Assembly: GCF_029893585.1 (NCBI RefSeq)
Contig: NZ_JARXYX010000027.1
Span: 1 to 64,000, forward strand
DNA length: 64,000 nucleotides
Direction of reading: 5' to 3'
From: Streptomyces sp. LBL
Lineage (GTDB): Bacteria > Actinomycetota > Actinomycetes > Streptomycetales > Streptomycetaceae
Shown in pieces: positions 37,252-45,512 of the stretch (the first letter of the stretch is position 1; each line of letters begins with the position of its first letter). The notes below the pieces were generated by a model. It did not search any database, was not told where the DNA came from, and saw only the letters and a list, made by a program, of their open reading frames with translations. The position numbers and the translations under genes were made by a program.

Positions 37252-37521
37252 TCACCTGGTGCCGTAGACGTCGCGCCGGTCGCCGACCTTGACGACGAGA
37301 ATGATGAGCTCGCCGTCTTCGACCTGGTAGGCGACCCGGTAGCCGACGACCCGGAGCCGATAGAGGCCTGACGGGCCGGTGAGTTTCTTGATGTCGGCGT
37401 CCTCCCGGTACGGATCGTCGCCGAGCGCGGTCAGTGCGGCCAGGATGCGCATGGCGGCAGGCCGGTCGATGGCCCGAAGCTGCCGCTGTGCCGCTGCGGC
37501 GAACCGGAACGCGTACTTCAC
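37252..37521 (-). CDS. RelE/ParE-family toxin
   Basis: 89 residues: YAFRFAAAAQRQLRAIDRPA, DIKKLTGPSGLYRLRVVGYR and VAYQVEDGELIILVVKVGDR give the RelE fold with the conserved Leu-x-Gly...R-V-G-x-Y/V-R strand and a late D-R-R-D-V-Y end. RelE enzymes cut mRNA at the ribosome. The start overlaps the antitoxin stop by 4 nt. Confidence 0.92.
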   Translation of the reverse strand: MKYAFRFAAAAQRQLRAIDRPAAMRILAALTALGDDPYREDADIKKLTGPSGLYRLRVVGYRVAYQVEDGELIILVVKVGDRRDVYGTR

Positions 37522-37790
37522 TCCGCGCCTTCGGAGCGCTCGGCAAACAGGTCTGCCAGCAGCTCGGCCATGGTCACCGTCGGGCCGCCCTGCGCCAGGA
37601 CCGCTTCTGCCTCCCGGGCCAGCAACACATCCGCCGCTTCCTCCAGCGCGTTGAAATCAGCGATCGGCACCACGGCCGCGACGGGCACGCCGTTGCGGGT
37701 GATCACTGTGGGTGTGCCCTCCTCGGCGCGATTGATGTGGTCCGCCAGGTGTGCGCGGGCTTCCCGAACAGTCACAGTGCTCTCGGCCAT
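37518..37790 (-). CDS. Phd/YefM-family antitoxin
   Basis: 90 residues: VTVREARAHLADHINRAEEG and VITRNGVPVAAVVPIADF form the DNA-binding Phd/YefM domain; the acidic C-terminus (ALEEAADVLLAREAEAV and on) would wrap the toxin. ATG 37790 follows GAAAGTGTACGC; codons further upstream have no family match. It represses its own operon, probably at the palindrome 20 bp ahead. Confidence 0.92.
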   Translation of the reverse strand: MAESTVTVREARAHLADHINRAEEGTPTVITRNGVPVAAVVPIADFNALEEAADVLLAREAEAVLAQGGPTVTMAELLADLFAERSEGAE

Positions 37791-37810
37791 AGAGAAAGTG
37801 TACGCGCGAT

Positions 37811-37820
37811 TGTGTACACA
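37811..37820. promoter_or_regulatory. operator palindrome TGTGTACACA of the toxin-antitoxin operon
   Basis: A perfect 10-bp palindrome, with a second GTGTAC half-repeat 12 bp nearer the gene. It is 21 bp before the antitoxin start, the usual place for Phd/YefM binding. TACACT near 37803-37798 (minus) may be the -10 box. Confidence 0.55.
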
Positions 37821-38117
37821 CGCTGAGGGAAGTTGAGATGTGGAGGCGATGCCCGACGGCATCACCTTCTGGGTGGGGTGGACCGGACCCGGCTGTTGCT
37901 GGCGTAGCCCCGGTTCCGTCCGTCGCTCACCCCCGGCTCCCGGTCTTCGGTTTGCCTCTGCTGAGCAGGTCGGGCAACGTATGAGCGGGTTCGAGGGGTC
38001 CTTCGGGGCCCCTCGATGACGTGCCGTCGGAAAGGTTCGTGAAGTTCTTCACAAGGAATCTGGGCCTCCCGGAGTACGAAAGGCATCCCGTTGACCCTTC
38101 CGGGGGTTCGATACCCC

Positions 38118-38133
38118 CTTGAACATGTTCAGA
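38118..38133. promoter_or_regulatory. possible Rex operator upstream of ndh
   Basis: CTTGAACATGTTCAGA fits 10 of 13 fixed bases of the Rex consensus TGTGAAC-N3-TTCACA and is set in a larger dyad (CCCCTT / AAGGGG). It is about 240 bp before the ndh start. Rex is known to control respiratory genes, including ndh, in Streptomyces. The rest of 37866-38373 shows no gene. Confidence 0.4.
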
Positions 38134-38373
38134 AGGGGTGCGCGGGGGTGGTTCGGGAGGGGGCTGTGCGGGGTCGGCCGAGGGGGCTCAGGTGGGGTCC
38201 GTCGGCCCGGAGTGGCTGCTCACGCGGCATTGACAATGGGTCCCCCGGTGCACCGGTTCCCGGTTCGCGCCATGACCTGGATCACCTGAGCGGCGGAGGA
38301 TAACACATACCCCGACCAAGCTTGTGAAGGGGCGCACGAGCCACCCCCCTGGAGCGGGTGGATACTCGATGGC

Positions 38374-39822
38374 ATGAGCACCACGGAGCGTCCCAGGATC
38401 CTCGTAGTAGGCGGTGGGTACGTAGGCCTGTACGCAGCTCGGCGCATCATGAAGAAGATGCGCTACGGCGAGGCGACCGTCACGGTCGTCGACCCCCGGT
38501 CGTACATGACCTACCAGCCCTTCCTTCCCGAAACCGCCGCCGGCAGCATCTCCCCGCGCCACGTCGTCGTACCCCTGCGACGCGTGCTGCCCAAGGCGGA
38601 GGTCCTCACCGGTCGGGTCACCACCATCGACCAGGACCGCAAGGTCGCCACGATCGCCCCGCTGGTCGGCGAGGCGTACGAGCTGCCCTTCGACTACCTG
38701 GTCGTCGCGCTCGGCGCGGTCTCCCGCACCTTCCCGATCCCCGGCCTCGCCGAGCAGGGCATCGGTATGAAGGGCATCGAGGAGGCCATCGGCCTGCGCA
38801 ACCACGTCCTCGAGCAGCTGGACAAGGCCGACTCCACGACCGACGAGGAGATCCGCCGCAAGGCGCTCACCTTCGTCTTCATCGGCGGTGGCTTCGCGGG
38901 TGCGGAGACCATCGGCGAGGTCGAGGACATGGCCCGCGACGCGGCGAAGTACTACAACAACGTCTCCCGCGAGGACATGCGGTTCGTCCTCGTCGACGCC
39001 GCCGACAAGATCCTTCCCGAGGTCGGTCCCAAGCTGGGCCAGTACGGCAAGGAGCACCTGGAGGGCCGTGGGGTCGAGGTCTACCTCTCCACCTCCATGG
39101 ACTCCTGCGTCGACGGCCACGTGGTGCTGAAGAACGGCCTCGAGGTCGACTCCAACACCATCGTCTGGACGGCCGGCGTCAAGCCGAACCCGGCCCTCGC
39201 TCGCTACGGTCTTCCGCTCGGCCCCCGCGGCCACGTCGACTGCGCGCCCACGCTCCAGGTCCAGGGCACGGACTACATCTGGGCCGCGGGCGACAACGCC
39301 CAGGTTCCGGACCTCGTCGGCCGCAAGGCGGGCAACGAGAACGCCTGGTGCCCCCCGAACGCGCAGCACGCCCTCCGTCAGGCGCGGGTCCTCGGTGACA
39401 ACGTGATCTCCGGCATGCGGGGCTTCCCGCAGAAGGACTACTCGCACGCCAACAAGGGTGCGGTCGCGGGCCTCGGCCTCCACAAGGGCGTCGCGATGAT
39501 CGTCATGGGCAAGATGAAGATCAAGCTCAAGGGCCGTCTCGCCTGGTACATGCACCGTGGCTACCACGGTCTGGCGATGCCGACGTGGAACCGGAAGATC
39601 CGGGTCATCGCGGACTGGACGCTCGCCATGTTCCTCAAGCGCGAGGTCGTCGCGCTGGGTGCCCTGGAGACTCCGCGTGAGGAGTTCTACGAGGCCGCCA
39701 AGCCGGCGCCGGTCGCTGCCGCGAGCAAGGCCGCGGACAACTCCAAGGCCGAGGACAAGTCCAAGGCCGAGGAGAAGCCCAAGGTCGAGCAGGCCAAGGT
39801 CGAGCAGGCCAAGGCCTCCTGA
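38374..39822 (+). CDS. ndh: type II NADH dehydrogenase
   Basis: 482 residues. FAD-binding ILVVGGGYVGLYAARRIMKK at the N-terminus, NADH-binding TFVFIGGGFAGAETIGEVED near 165, TIVWTAGVKPNPALARYGLP, and DYIWAAGDNAQVPD for FAD. A late membrane-attaching helix (VIADWTLAMFLKREVVALGA) is followed by a Lys/Ala/Glu-rich tail with short repeats (SKAEDKSKAEEKPKVEQAKV). It passes electrons from NADH to menaquinone without pumping protons. It has its own terminator. Confidence 0.95.
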   Translation: MSTTERPRILVVGGGYVGLYAARRIMKKMRYGEATVTVVDPRSYMTYQPFLPETAAGSISPRHVVVPLRRVLPKAEVLTGRVTTIDQDRKVATIAPLVGEAYELPFDYLVVALGAVSRTFPIPGLAEQGIGMKGIEEAIGLRNHVLEQLDKADSTTDEEIRRKALTFVFIGGGFAGAETIGEVEDMARDAAKYYNNVSREDMRFVLVDAADKILPEVGPKLGQYGKEHLEGRGVEVYLSTSMDSCVDGHVVLKNGLEVDSNTIVWTAGVKPNPALARYGLPLGPRGHVDCAPTLQVQGTDYIWAAGDNAQVPDLVGRKAGNENAWCPPNAQHALRQARVLGDNVISGMRGFPQKDYSHANKGAVAGLGLHKGVAMIVMGKMKIKLKGRLAWYMHRGYHGLAMPTWNRKIRVIADWTLAMFLKREVVALGALETPREEFYEAAKPAPVAAASKAADNSKAEDKSKAEEKPKVEQAKVEQAKAS

Positions 39823-39852
39823 CCTCGGGTTGACCCCGAGTCACTGAACGCC

Positions 39853-39896
39853 CCGAAGGGGCCGCCCGCCATCCGTGGTGCGGGCGGCCCCTTCGG
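39853..39896 (+). terminator. terminator after ndh
   Basis: A perfect 17-bp stem CCGAAGGGGCCGCCCGC / GCGGGCGGCCCCTTCGG with a 10-nt loop. The remaining gap to 40190 holds C-rich repeats and the cfa promoter region; no further gene seen. Confidence 0.9.
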
Positions 39897-40190
39897 CGTT
39901 CCCCGCCCCCGCCCCGCCCCGCCCCGGCGCATGGGCGCGCGGCGAAGTCGTGAGGGGTGCGGCGGAAAATGTCCTTGCGCAGGTCCGGGGCGGCCCGGCG
40001 GGCGGGCGTCCCTTGTCCGAAACCGTTCGGCCGGGTGGGCGGCAGGGCGCGGTCGGAACCGTGGCGGATGCACGCGTTTTGCCCAGTCGTAACGCGCATG
40101 GGGGACTGCGGCACGCCCTTGCGGGTGTTTACGTGTGCGTACGTGTGTATTGGTCATTCCGGGATCCCCCCCGTCATGGAGGTGTACGCC

Positions 40191-41492
40191 ATGTCAGACG
40201 CCGCGCTGCGACTGAAGAGCCTCATCGAACAGTTGCTGGGAGTCCCACTCCCGATGCGTGTCCGCGCCTGGGACGGTTCGCAGGCGGGTCCGCCGGGCGC
40301 GCCGACACTCGTCGTCCGCAATCGCCGGGCCGTGCGCCGGCTGCTGTGGAAGCCGGGTGAGCTGGGCCTCGCCCGCGCGTGGGTCGCCGGCGACCTGGAC
40401 ATCGAGGGGGATCTCTACGCCGCCCTCGACCTGCTGGCGGAGTTCGTCTGGGAGCGCGGCGAGGACGCCCGCAGTCTCAGCCAGGCCCTGCGCGACCCCG
40501 GGGTACGGGCCGCCGTACGCGGACTCTTCGCTCTCGCCGGACCCCCGATCCCACCCGCCCCGCCCCGCGAGGAGGTCCGCAGACCCCGTCGCCGCCTGCA
40601 CACCAAGCACAGCGACAAGCGTGCGATCAGCCATCACTACGACGTCGGCAACGACTTCTACGAGCTCGTCCTCGGGCCGAGCATGGTGTACTCCTGCGCC
40701 TACTGGCCGGCCCCGGAAAGCGACGGCGGCACCCTGGAGACCGCCCAGCGTGACAAGCTCGAACTCGTCTCCCGCAAGCTCGCCCTCAAGCCCGGTCTGC
40801 GGCTGCTCGACGTCGGCTGCGGCTGGGGTTCCATGGCCATCCACGCCGCCCGTGAGCACGGCGTGAGCGTCGTCGGCATCACCCTCTCCCACGAGCAGGC
40901 GGCGTACGCCCGTAAGCGCGTCGCCGACGAGGGACTGACCGACCGGGTCGAGATCCGCGTACAGGACTACCGGGACGTCACCGACGGACCGTACGACGCG
41001 ATCTCGTCGATCGGGATGGCCGAACACGTCGGATCGCAGCGGTATCTGGAGTACGCCGAGAACCTCTTCCAGCTGCTGAAGCCCGGCGGACGGCTGCTGA
41101 ACCACCAGATCGCCCGCCGTCCCCAGCGCGACGAATCGACGTACGACGTCGACGAGTTCATCGACGCGTACGTCTTCCCGGACGGCGAACTCGCCCCGAT
41201 CGGCACCACCGTCACCCAGCTCGAACGGGCCGGGTTCGAGGTGCGGGACGTCGAGGCGATCCGCGAGCACTACGCCCTCACCCTGCGCCGCTGGGTCACC
41301 AACCTGGAGTCCGACTGGCGCCGGGCCGTGCAGCTGACCAGCCCCGGCCGCGCCCGGGTCTGGCGGCTCTACATGGCCGCCTCCGCCCTGGCCTTCGAGC
41401 GCAACCGCATCGGCGTCAACCAGGTCCTCGCCGTCAGGACCCCCGAGTCCGGTCGGTCCGGGACGCCGTTGCGTTCCCGTACCTGGAACTGA
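40191..41492 (+). CDS. cfa: cyclopropane-fatty-acyl-phospholipid synthase family methyltransferase
   Basis: 433 residues. The N-terminal lipid-binding region is followed by the core: ISHHYDVGNDFYELVLGPSM with VYSCAYW, SAM site GLRLLDVGCGWGSMAIHAAR, GITLSHEQAAYARKRV, DAISSIGMAEHVGSQRYLEY and the family end MAASALAFERNRIGVNQVLA. It transfers a methylene or methyl group from SAM to unsaturated acyl chains in the membrane. ATG 40191 with ATGGAGGTG ahead is preferred; ATG 40176 overlaps this site. Confidence 0.93.
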   Translation: MSDAALRLKSLIEQLLGVPLPMRVRAWDGSQAGPPGAPTLVVRNRRAVRRLLWKPGELGLARAWVAGDLDIEGDLYAALDLLAEFVWERGEDARSLSQALRDPGVRAAVRGLFALAGPPIPPAPPREEVRRPRRRLHTKHSDKRAISHHYDVGNDFYELVLGPSMVYSCAYWPAPESDGGTLETAQRDKLELVSRKLALKPGLRLLDVGCGWGSMAIHAAREHGVSVVGITLSHEQAAYARKRVADEGLTDRVEIRVQDYRDVTDGPYDAISSIGMAEHVGSQRYLEYAENLFQLLKPGGRLLNHQIARRPQRDESTYDVDEFIDAYVFPDGELAPIGTTVTQLERAGFEVRDVEAIREHYALTLRRWVTNLESDWRRAVQLTSPGRARVWRLYMAASALAFERNRIGVNQVLAVRTPESGRSGTPLRSRTWN

Positions 41493-41609
41493 CCGCGGAT
41501 ACCTGGAAACCACCGCGAACACCTGGAACTGATCGCGGAAGGGGCCTGCCGCCAGCCGGCGACAGGCCCCGCTCCCTTGCCCTTCTTCCGATTGCTCCGA
41601 CGACTCCGA

Positions 41610-44138
41610 CTACTCCGACTTGATCGCCGTCAGCACGTTCAGGCGGGCCGCCCGCCGGGCCGGCCACAGCGCCGCCAGCACGCCCACAGCCGCCGCCAGG
41701 AGGAGGAAGACGGCCATCCTCGCCCACGGCAGGACGAGTTCGTACGTCGGCAGGCTCGCGCCCAGCAGCTCACCGCCCGCCCAGCCGAAGAAGACACCGA
41801 GTCCGATGCCGAGCACCCCGCCGAAGAGCGAGATGACCAGGGACTCCAGGCGGACCATCCGCTTGATGCCCTTGCGGTCCAGGCCGATCGCGCGCAGCAT
41901 GCCGATCTCCTGGGAGCGTTCGAAGACCGACATGGCCAGGGTGTTGATGACCCCGAGGACCGCGACGATCACGGCCATCGCGAGCAGACCGTAGAGCATG
42001 TTCAGCATCAGCGTGAACAGCTGCGCGATGTCGTCGGAGACGTCCTGCTTGCTCTGGACCTTGATCGCCGGGTTGGAGCCGAGGGCCTTCTCCAGCTTGT
42101 CCTTCGTCGCGCCGGACGCGCCGTCGGACGTCTTGACCATCACCTGTGCGTCGGCAGGGTCGGACAGGTGCGGGGAGAGCGTGGCGTTGTCCACGAGGAT
42201 GCCCTGGATCAGGTCGTTGCGCTCGTAGACCGCGGCGACGGTCAGCTGCTGCTTCTTGCCGTCCTCGTAGGCGACGGTGAAGCCCGAACCGCCCTTCCAG
42301 CCGCGCAACTCGGCCGTCTTGTCGTCCACGACGACCCGCGTGCCGCCGACCTCGAAGGAGCCGTTGTCGACCTTGAGGTCGGTCAGCTCGGCGATCGCGT
42401 CGCCGGTGACGCCGGTGAGGTACTCGGTCTCGCCGCCGATGCGGGAGGGCGCGCCGCGCAGCGGGCTGACGGCGGTGACGTCGTCGATTCCCCGGAGCTT
42501 CCTCTCGACGTCGGGGGAGAGCTGGTTGCCGTTGGCCATGGAGATGACGTAGTCCGCGCGGATCGCCGAGGCGGCCATCTTGTCGATGGACTTCTGCACG
42601 CTGCCCGCCACCACCGTCATGCCGGTGATGAGGGTGAGGCCGATCATCAGGGCCGAGGCGGTGGCGGCCGTACGACGGGGATTGCGCACCGAGTTCTGCC
42701 GGGCCAGCTTGCCCGAGACGCCGAACACCCGCAGCACGGGTGCCGCGGCCGCGATCAGGGGGCGGGACAGCAGGGGCGTGAGGATGAAGACGCCGATGAT
42801 CAGCAGGACCGCGCCGAGGCCCATCGGGGCCTGGCCGTCCGAGCCGGACATCGTCGTCGCGGCCAGCACGACCGCGACACCCGCCGCCGAGAACAGCGCG
42901 CCCAGCGTGTTGCGCAGCACCAGCGACTTGGTGGTGGCCTGTGCGTGCAGGCTGCTCATCGCGGCCACCGGCGGGATCTTCGCGGCCCGGCGGCCGGGCA
43001 GCCAGGCGGCCAGCATGGTGATGAGGATGCCGACGGCGAGGGCCGCGCCGACGGTGCCCGGCGTGATGATCAGCGGTCCGTCCGGGACGGCACCCCCGAA
43101 CGAGCCCATCAGCGACCGCAGGCCCGCCCCGATGCCGATCCCGGCGACCAGGCCGGTCACCGCGGCGACCGAGCCCACCACGAACGCCTCCAGCAGCACC
43201 GACCGGGTGACCTGGCGGCGGGAGGCGCCGACCGCGCGCAGCAGGGCCAGTTCCTTGGTGCGCTGGGCGACCAGCATGGTGAACGTGTTGGCGATGATGA
43301 ACGTGCCGACGAACAGGGCGATGCCCGCGAACACCAGCAGGCCCTGCTTCATCCCGGACATCTCGGCGGCGATCATCCTCGCCTGGCTGTCGGCCAGTTG
43401 CTGCCCGGTCGTGGTGTAGACGAGGTCCTTCGGCAGCGCCTTGTCCAGCTCCGCCTGCAGCGCCGTCTGGCTGACGCCGGACTTCGCCCGCACGGCGATC
43501 TGGTCGTACGTGCCCTTCTTGCCGAACAGCTGCTGGGCCGTGGCCGTGTCGAAGAGGGCGAGGCTGCCGCCGGCGGCGACATTGCCGTCGTCGGTGGTGA
43601 AGATGCCGGTGATCTTCGGTTCGAGGACCGGGCCGTCCACCGAGAGCCGTACGGTGTCGCCGATCTCGTACCCGCCGCGCTTCGCGGTCTCCGAGTCGAT
43701 GAGGACCTCGTTCGCGCCGCTCGGCGCGTGGCCGTCGGTCAGCGGATACCGGGTGTCCTTGGTGCCCCAGTAGTTGCCGCCCTGCGACTGGAAGCCGCCG
43801 CCGATCAGCTTGCCGTCCTTGTCGGCGATCGCGGTGAACCCGTTGACGACGCCGACGGCGGACACGGCCCCCGGCACCTTCGCGCTGTCGTCGAGCAGCG
43901 CCTGGGTCAGCTCGGCCGTCTTGCCGACGGTGTCGCCCTTGTCCTGCTGGGTCTTGGCCTCCACGGCCACGTCGACCTGGTCGAAGCCCTTGGCCGAACT
44001 CTTCTGGAACGCCTCGGAGATGGTGTTGGTGAAGACCAGCGTCCCCGACACGAAGGACACGCCGAGCATCACGGCGAGCACGGTCATGAGCAATCTGGCC
44101 TTGTGCGCGAATACGTTGCGCAGGGCGGTGCGGAACAT
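41610..44138 (-). CDS. FtsX-like ABC permease (MacB family), second system
   Basis: 842 residues with the same architecture as 12567-15131: one segment at residue 15-35 (LLMTVLAVMLGVSFVSGTLV), a large outer domain, FtsX block about 255-380 (LVAQRTKELALLRAVGASRR), second outer region and final block about 715-840 (MSVFERSQEIGMLRAIGLDR). Start ATG 44138 overlaps the ATPase stop by one base (TGATG). It likely exports lipids or peptides. Substrate unknown. Confidence 0.9.
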   Translation of the reverse strand: MFRTALRNVFAHKARLLMTVLAVMLGVSFVSGTLVFTNTISEAFQKSSAKGFDQVDVAVEAKTQQDKGDTVGKTAELTQALLDDSAKVPGAVSAVGVVNGFTAIADKDGKLIGGGFQSQGGNYWGTKDTRYPLTDGHAPSGANEVLIDSETAKRGGYEIGDTVRLSVDGPVLEPKITGIFTTDDGNVAAGGSLALFDTATAQQLFGKKGTYDQIAVRAKSGVSQTALQAELDKALPKDLVYTTTGQQLADSQARMIAAEMSGMKQGLLVFAGIALFVGTFIIANTFTMLVAQRTKELALLRAVGASRRQVTRSVLLEAFVVGSVAAVTGLVAGIGIGAGLRSLMGSFGGAVPDGPLIITPGTVGAALAVGILITMLAAWLPGRRAAKIPPVAAMSSLHAQATTKSLVLRNTLGALFSAAGVAVVLAATTMSGSDGQAPMGLGAVLLIIGVFILTPLLSRPLIAAAAPVLRVFGVSGKLARQNSVRNPRRTAATASALMIGLTLITGMTVVAGSVQKSIDKMAASAIRADYVISMANGNQLSPDVERKLRGIDDVTAVSPLRGAPSRIGGETEYLTGVTGDAIAELTDLKVDNGSFEVGGTRVVVDDKTAELRGWKGGSGFTVAYEDGKKQQLTVAAVYERNDLIQGILVDNATLSPHLSDPADAQVMVKTSDGASGATKDKLEKALGSNPAIKVQSKQDVSDDIAQLFTLMLNMLYGLLAMAVIVAVLGVINTLAMSVFERSQEIGMLRAIGLDRKGIKRMVRLESLVISLFGGVLGIGLGVFFGWAGGELLGASLPTYELVLPWARMAVFLLLAAAVGVLAALWPARRAARLNVLTAIKSE

Positions 44139-44908
44139 CAGCTGGTACGGCCCTTCGCGTCGAACCGCTTCATCAGGTCGAGGACCGAGTCGGCGGTCGG
44201 GCCGTGCAGCTCGTCGACGATCCGGCCGTCAGCGAGGAACACCACCCGGTCCGCGTAGGCCGCGGCCACCGGGTCGTGAGTCACCATCACCACCGTCTGC
44301 CCGAGCTCCCGTACGGAGTTGCGCAGGAAGCCGAGGACCTCCGCGCCGGCGCGCGAGTCGAGGTTTCCGGTGGGCTCGTCGCCGAAGATGATCTCGGGCC
44401 GGGAGGCCAGGGCGCGGGCCACCGCGACGCGCTGCTGCTGGCCGCCGGAGAGCTGGGAGGGACGGTGGCTGAGACGGTCGGCCAGGCCGACCATCCCGAT
44501 CACCTTGTTCAGCCACTGCTTGTCCGGTTTGCGGCCCGCAATGTCCATCGGGAGGGTGATGTTCTCCAGGGCCGTCAGCGTCGGCAGCAGGTTGAAAGCC
44601 TGAAAGATGAAACCGATCTTGTCCCGGCGCAGTTTGGTCAACTGCTTGTCCTTCAGGGACCCGAGCTCCGTGTCGCCGATGCGTACCGAGCCGGAGGAGA
44701 AGGTGTCCAGGCCGGCCACGCAGTGCATCAGGGTGGACTTGCCGGAGCCGGAGGGACCCATGATCGCGGTGAACTCGGCCTGCCGGAACTCGACGGAGAC
44801 CTGGTCCAGGGCGACCACCTGGGTCTCGCCCTGTCCGTAGATCTTCGACAGATCCGTGGCACGCGCGGCCACGGTGGTGGTCCGGCCGGCGAGTGGAGTG
44901 GTGGTCAC
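44138..44908 (-). CDS. ABC transporter ATP-binding protein (MacB/LolD type), second system
   Basis: 256 residues. GPSGSGKST, FIFQAFNLLPTLTALENITL, LSGGQQQRVAVARALA, IIFGDEPTGNLDS, MVTHDP. It is highly similar to the ATPase at 11782-12570, including the shared end DA(R/K)GRTS. GTG 44908 has AGGAGCG upstream and is preferred over the longer frame to 45286, which lacks homology. It forms an operon with the overlapping permease. Confidence 0.92.
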   Translation of the reverse strand: MTTTPLAGRTTTVAARATDLSKIYGQGETQVVALDQVSVEFRQAEFTAIMGPSGSGKSTLMHCVAGLDTFSSGSVRIGDTELGSLKDKQLTKLRRDKIGFIFQAFNLLPTLTALENITLPMDIAGRKPDKQWLNKVIGMVGLADRLSHRPSQLSGGQQQRVAVARALASRPEIIFGDEPTGNLDSRAGAEVLGFLRNSVRELGQTVVMVTHDPVAAAYADRVVFLADGRIVDELHGPTADSVLDLMKRFDAKGRTS

Positions 44909-45215
44909 GGGAAGGCGCTCCTGACAGGACGACAGTGGGGGACGTGTCCCATCGTGGTCGCCGATCGCGCCGGTGTAGTCAGCCCTTGTTCTGGTTCCGA
45001 AGGCAGACTCGAGTCGCACCGGAGGCCGTTGTGTCATACCTGGGGATGACGGCGACCCCGAGGGCGGCGCGTCAAGAACAGGTGGAGCCCCCTCGTTCGG
45101 ACGGTGAAATTCCGTCATTCCGCATGCACGGGCGAGGATCGCACGTAAGGCTACTGGCATGTGCTGATGGCCTGTTCCAGGTGCTGATGCTTCCTCAGGC
45201 GTCAACAAAACAAGA

Positions 45216-45264
45216 CAACATCGGTCCGCCCGCCCGATGTTGACGGTTCGTATCCCGATAGGCT
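45216..45264 (+). promoter_or_regulatory. bldA upstream region: perfect dyad overlapping a TTGACG box
   Basis: CAACATCGG (45216-45224) and CCGATGTTG (45234-45242) are perfect inverted repeats. The right arm overlaps TTGACG (45240-45245), a good -35; TAGGCT at 45259-45264 is a possible -10, though only 13 nt away. The rest of 44909-45215 shows no gene. Confidence 0.45.
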
Positions 45265-45291
45265 CGGCACTCGATGCGGAGCCCATGGCCT

Positions 45292-45375
45292 GCCCGGATG
45301 GTGGAATGCAGACACGGCGAGCTTAAACCTCGCTGCCCCTTCGCGGGCGTGCCGGTTCAAGTCCGGCTCCGGGCA
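45292..45375 (+). tRNA. bldA: tRNA-Leu (anticodon TAA), bldA
   Basis: 84-nt class II tRNA. Acceptor GCCCGGA / TCCGGGC with A discriminator, anticodon arm GCGAG-CTTAAAC-CTCGC with TAA at 45324-45326, long variable arm TGCCCCTTCGCGGGCG, T-loop GGTTCAAGTCC; CCA is not encoded. It is the only expected reader of UUA codons. In Streptomyces this tRNA is the developmental switch bldA, controlling aerial growth and antibiotic production through rare TTA codons. The pobA gene follows, as in other Streptomyces. Confidence 0.98.
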
Positions 45376-45420
45376 CTTCCGACAGGTGCACCCTCCATTG
45401 AGGACTTCACCGCGCGACCG

Positions 45421-45449
45421 TTGACAGCGGGCGTGTGCGGTCGCACACT
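45421..45449 (+). promoter_or_regulatory. pobA promoter with operator palindrome
   Basis: TTGACA, 17-nt spacer, CACACT. Within spacer and -10 lies the perfect palindrome GTGTGCG-GT-CGCACAC (45433-45448), placed so that a bound repressor would block RNA polymerase. It is 64 bp before the pobA start. Confidence 0.6.
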
Positions 45450-45512
45450 CATGTCCGAAAACAGATGAAGAAAACTTCACCAGGCGAACACGGTGAACAG
45501 GGAGGCTGGTCG

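Noticed and set aside
37862..38086. 74-codon minus-strand frame in the gap before ndh
   Set aside because: No ribosome site, no family, composition like random GC-rich DNA.
38121..38130. GAACATGTTC as SOS (LexA) box upstream of ndh
   Set aside because: Actinobacterial SOS boxes have four bases between GAAC and GTTC; here there are two, and ndh is not an SOS gene. A Rex-like reading fits better.
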